From positions 1 through 6,547 of the forward strand of contig JAIJJM010000122.1 in assembly GCA_022728415.1 (NCBI GenBank): 6,547 bases of DNA. Direction: 5' to 3'. Shown here piece by piece: positions 5,981-6,547 of this stretch. Origin of the DNA: Collinsella sp. (GTDB lineage Bacteria; Actinomycetota; Coriobacteriia; Coriobacteriales; Coriobacteriaceae). Within the stretch, counting starts at the first letter, position 1; each line of letters starts with the position of its first letter. The notes under the pieces were generated by a model. It searched no databases, had not been told where the DNA came from, and saw only the letters and a list, made by a program, of their open reading frames with translations. The position numbers and the translations under genes are program-made.

Positions 5981-6145
5981 CTCAGTGAGCTTTGGCGCGC
6001 TCTGATGCGAGCGGAAGGTGAAGCAAACTGGAACGGGTAGTAGATTCCCAGAAGCTATATGCAACGTGAGTGTCAAAGATAGCGCGTCTTAACGCATAAC
6101 CCTGCATTCCTCCTTTCACCGACTGGCAAAACGATTTACACCTAA

Positions 6146-6174
6146 TTGTCGACATTACCCACGCGATTTATCTT
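6146..6174 (+). promoter_or_regulatory. Weak candidate promoter for the surface-protein gene
   Basis: TTGTCG (6146-6151) and TATCTT (6169-6174) are spaced by 17 bases and each match four of six consensus positions of a housekeeping sigma promoter. They lie about 95 bases upstream of the ATG. Such matches are common by chance. A second weak pair, TTGCCC (6174-6179) and TAAACT (6195-6200), has a short 15-base spacer. Confidence 0.2.
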
Positions 6175-6244
6175 TGCCCCCGCATCGATCTCGCTAAACT
6201 AATAACTGTCGCTACCAGGGCATTTTCTGGTGCACATTCTATTG

Positions 6245-6264
6245 GCTCCTGCGAAGATCGGAGC
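6245..6264 (+). promoter_or_regulatory. Short hairpin covering the ribosome binding site of the surface-protein gene
   Basis: GCTCC (6245-6249) is complementary to GGAGC (6260-6264) across a ten-base loop. GGAG at 6260-6263 is the probable Shine-Dalgarno site, five bases before the ATG at 6269, so pairing would hide it. Only five base pairs support this and it may be chance. Confidence 0.3.
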
Positions 6265-6268
6265 GGGT

Positions 6269-6547
6269 ATGTTTGCCGCCGAGTCCCACGCCAGCCGTCA
6301 TCACATCGCGATCGCTGCCATGGCCTGCCTATGCGTTTTGCTGGGCGGGCCTTCCTATGCCGCGGGCGCGGAGAGCCTGTTCATCGCGGGCGCGACGTAC
6401 TACGAGCCGGGCGTGTCGGGCCCCGGCTGGGCCTGGACCGATGCCGACCACCTAGAGCTTAACGGCTACGCGGGCGAGGCCATCGGCGCCGAGGGCGACC
6501 TGGTGCTGACGCTTGCCGGGCAAAACTCCGTGACGGAGTCGCATGCG
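6269..6547 (+). CDS. Secreted protein with probable carbohydrate-binding repeats, N-terminal part (continues beyond window)
   Basis: The frame is open from ATG 6269 to the end, giving 93 residues without a stop. The N-terminus is a signal peptide: a basic lead with R10 and histidines, a hydrophobic core at about 13-25, and a likely signal peptidase I site after PSYA (31) or AAGA (34). An internal ATG at codon 18 would remove the basic lead, so 6269 is preferred. The mature part contains LELNGYAGEAIGAEGDLVLT followed by LAGQNSV. This pattern of a short strand, G-rich turn and asparagine resembles beta-strand repeats in surface proteins annotated as carbohydrate-binding domain (DUF4353-like). 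That call is tentative. The gene is visibly richer in G+C than the acetyltransferase before it and lies 367 bases away, so it is probably a separate transcription unit. Role unknown beyond the cell surface. Confidence 0.7.
   Translation, partial: MFAAESHASRHHIAIAAMACLCVLLGGPSYAAGAESLFIAGATYYEPGVSGPGWAWTDADHLELNGYAGEAIGAEGDLVLTLAGQNSVTESHA

Larger units (their letters stand above)
5902..6268 (+). other. Intergenic region between the polysaccharide locus and a surface-protein gene
   Basis: This 367-base stretch has no convincing gene on either strand. It holds a ten-G run (5940-5949), a 7-bp hairpin (5957-5980), a bulged hairpin (GC-t-ACCAG at 6211-6218 with CTGGTGC at 6227-6233) and a short hairpin over the ribosome site of the next gene (6245-6264). 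No hairpin is followed by a T-run, so I see no clear terminator for the locus. I compared it by eye with common riboswitch cores (c-di-GMP, cobalamin, T-box) and found no match. Confidence 0.6.

Noticed and set aside
5982..6107. 41-codon minus-strand frame behind an AAGGAGG-like sequence
   Set aside because: The ATG is only a base or two from the purine-rich run, the peptide has no recognisable features, and no promoter is evident.
5902..6268. Riboswitch or other structured leader before the surface-protein gene
   Set aside because: Several short stems exist, but no known aptamer core could be recognised by eye. A covariance-model search would be needed to claim one.
1..6547. CRISPR array, tRNA/rRNA genes, insertion sequences or phage genes
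   Set aside because: No regularly spaced repeats, cloverleaf sequences, transposase or phage motifs were found in the window.

Overview
The window is the downstream part of a Wzx/Wzy-type extracellular polysaccharide (capsule/EPS) locus, with every credible gene on the + strand. It looks like a moderately high-GC Gram-positive bacterium. An EpsG-type polymerase, a TupA-like ATP-grasp protein, strong GGAGG-type ribosome sites and a GC-rich secreted protein at the end would suit a gut-type actinomycete such as a member of the Coriobacteriia. That placement is an impression, not shown by any marker gene.

Layout. 2-544: C-terminal part of a GT4 glycosyltransferase. 541-1629: EpsG-like polysaccharide polymerase, joined to the first gene by an ATGA overlap. 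1630-1772: a gap holding a perfect 9-bp hairpin. 1773-2720: TupA-like ATP-grasp protein, whose 3' end contains a perfect 13-bp hairpin. 2717-2803: a possible 28-codon ORF that exactly bridges to the next gene. 2805-4271: Wzx-type flippase. 4338-5378: UDP-glucuronate 4-epimerase. 5392-5901: a left-handed beta-helix acetyltransferase of the serine-acetyltransferase type. 5902-6268: non-coding. 6269-6547: start of a secreted, probably carbohydrate-binding surface protein.

How they fit together. The epimerase would supply UDP-galacturonate. The glycosyltransferase would help build the lipid-linked repeat unit. The ATP-grasp protein could add an amino acid or other amine to a uronic-acid carboxyl group, and the acetyltransferase could acetylate the unit. 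The flippase would export it and the EpsG-like protein would polymerise it. No priming glycosyltransferase or chain-length regulator is in view, so the locus continues upstream.

The most notable signal is a run of nine G in codons 13-15 of the acetyltransferase, with a second run of ten G only about 500 bases away in the following intergenic region. The first has the classical form of a slipped-strand phase-variation switch. It is in the ON frame in this copy, and would predict ON/OFF switching of a polysaccharide modification.
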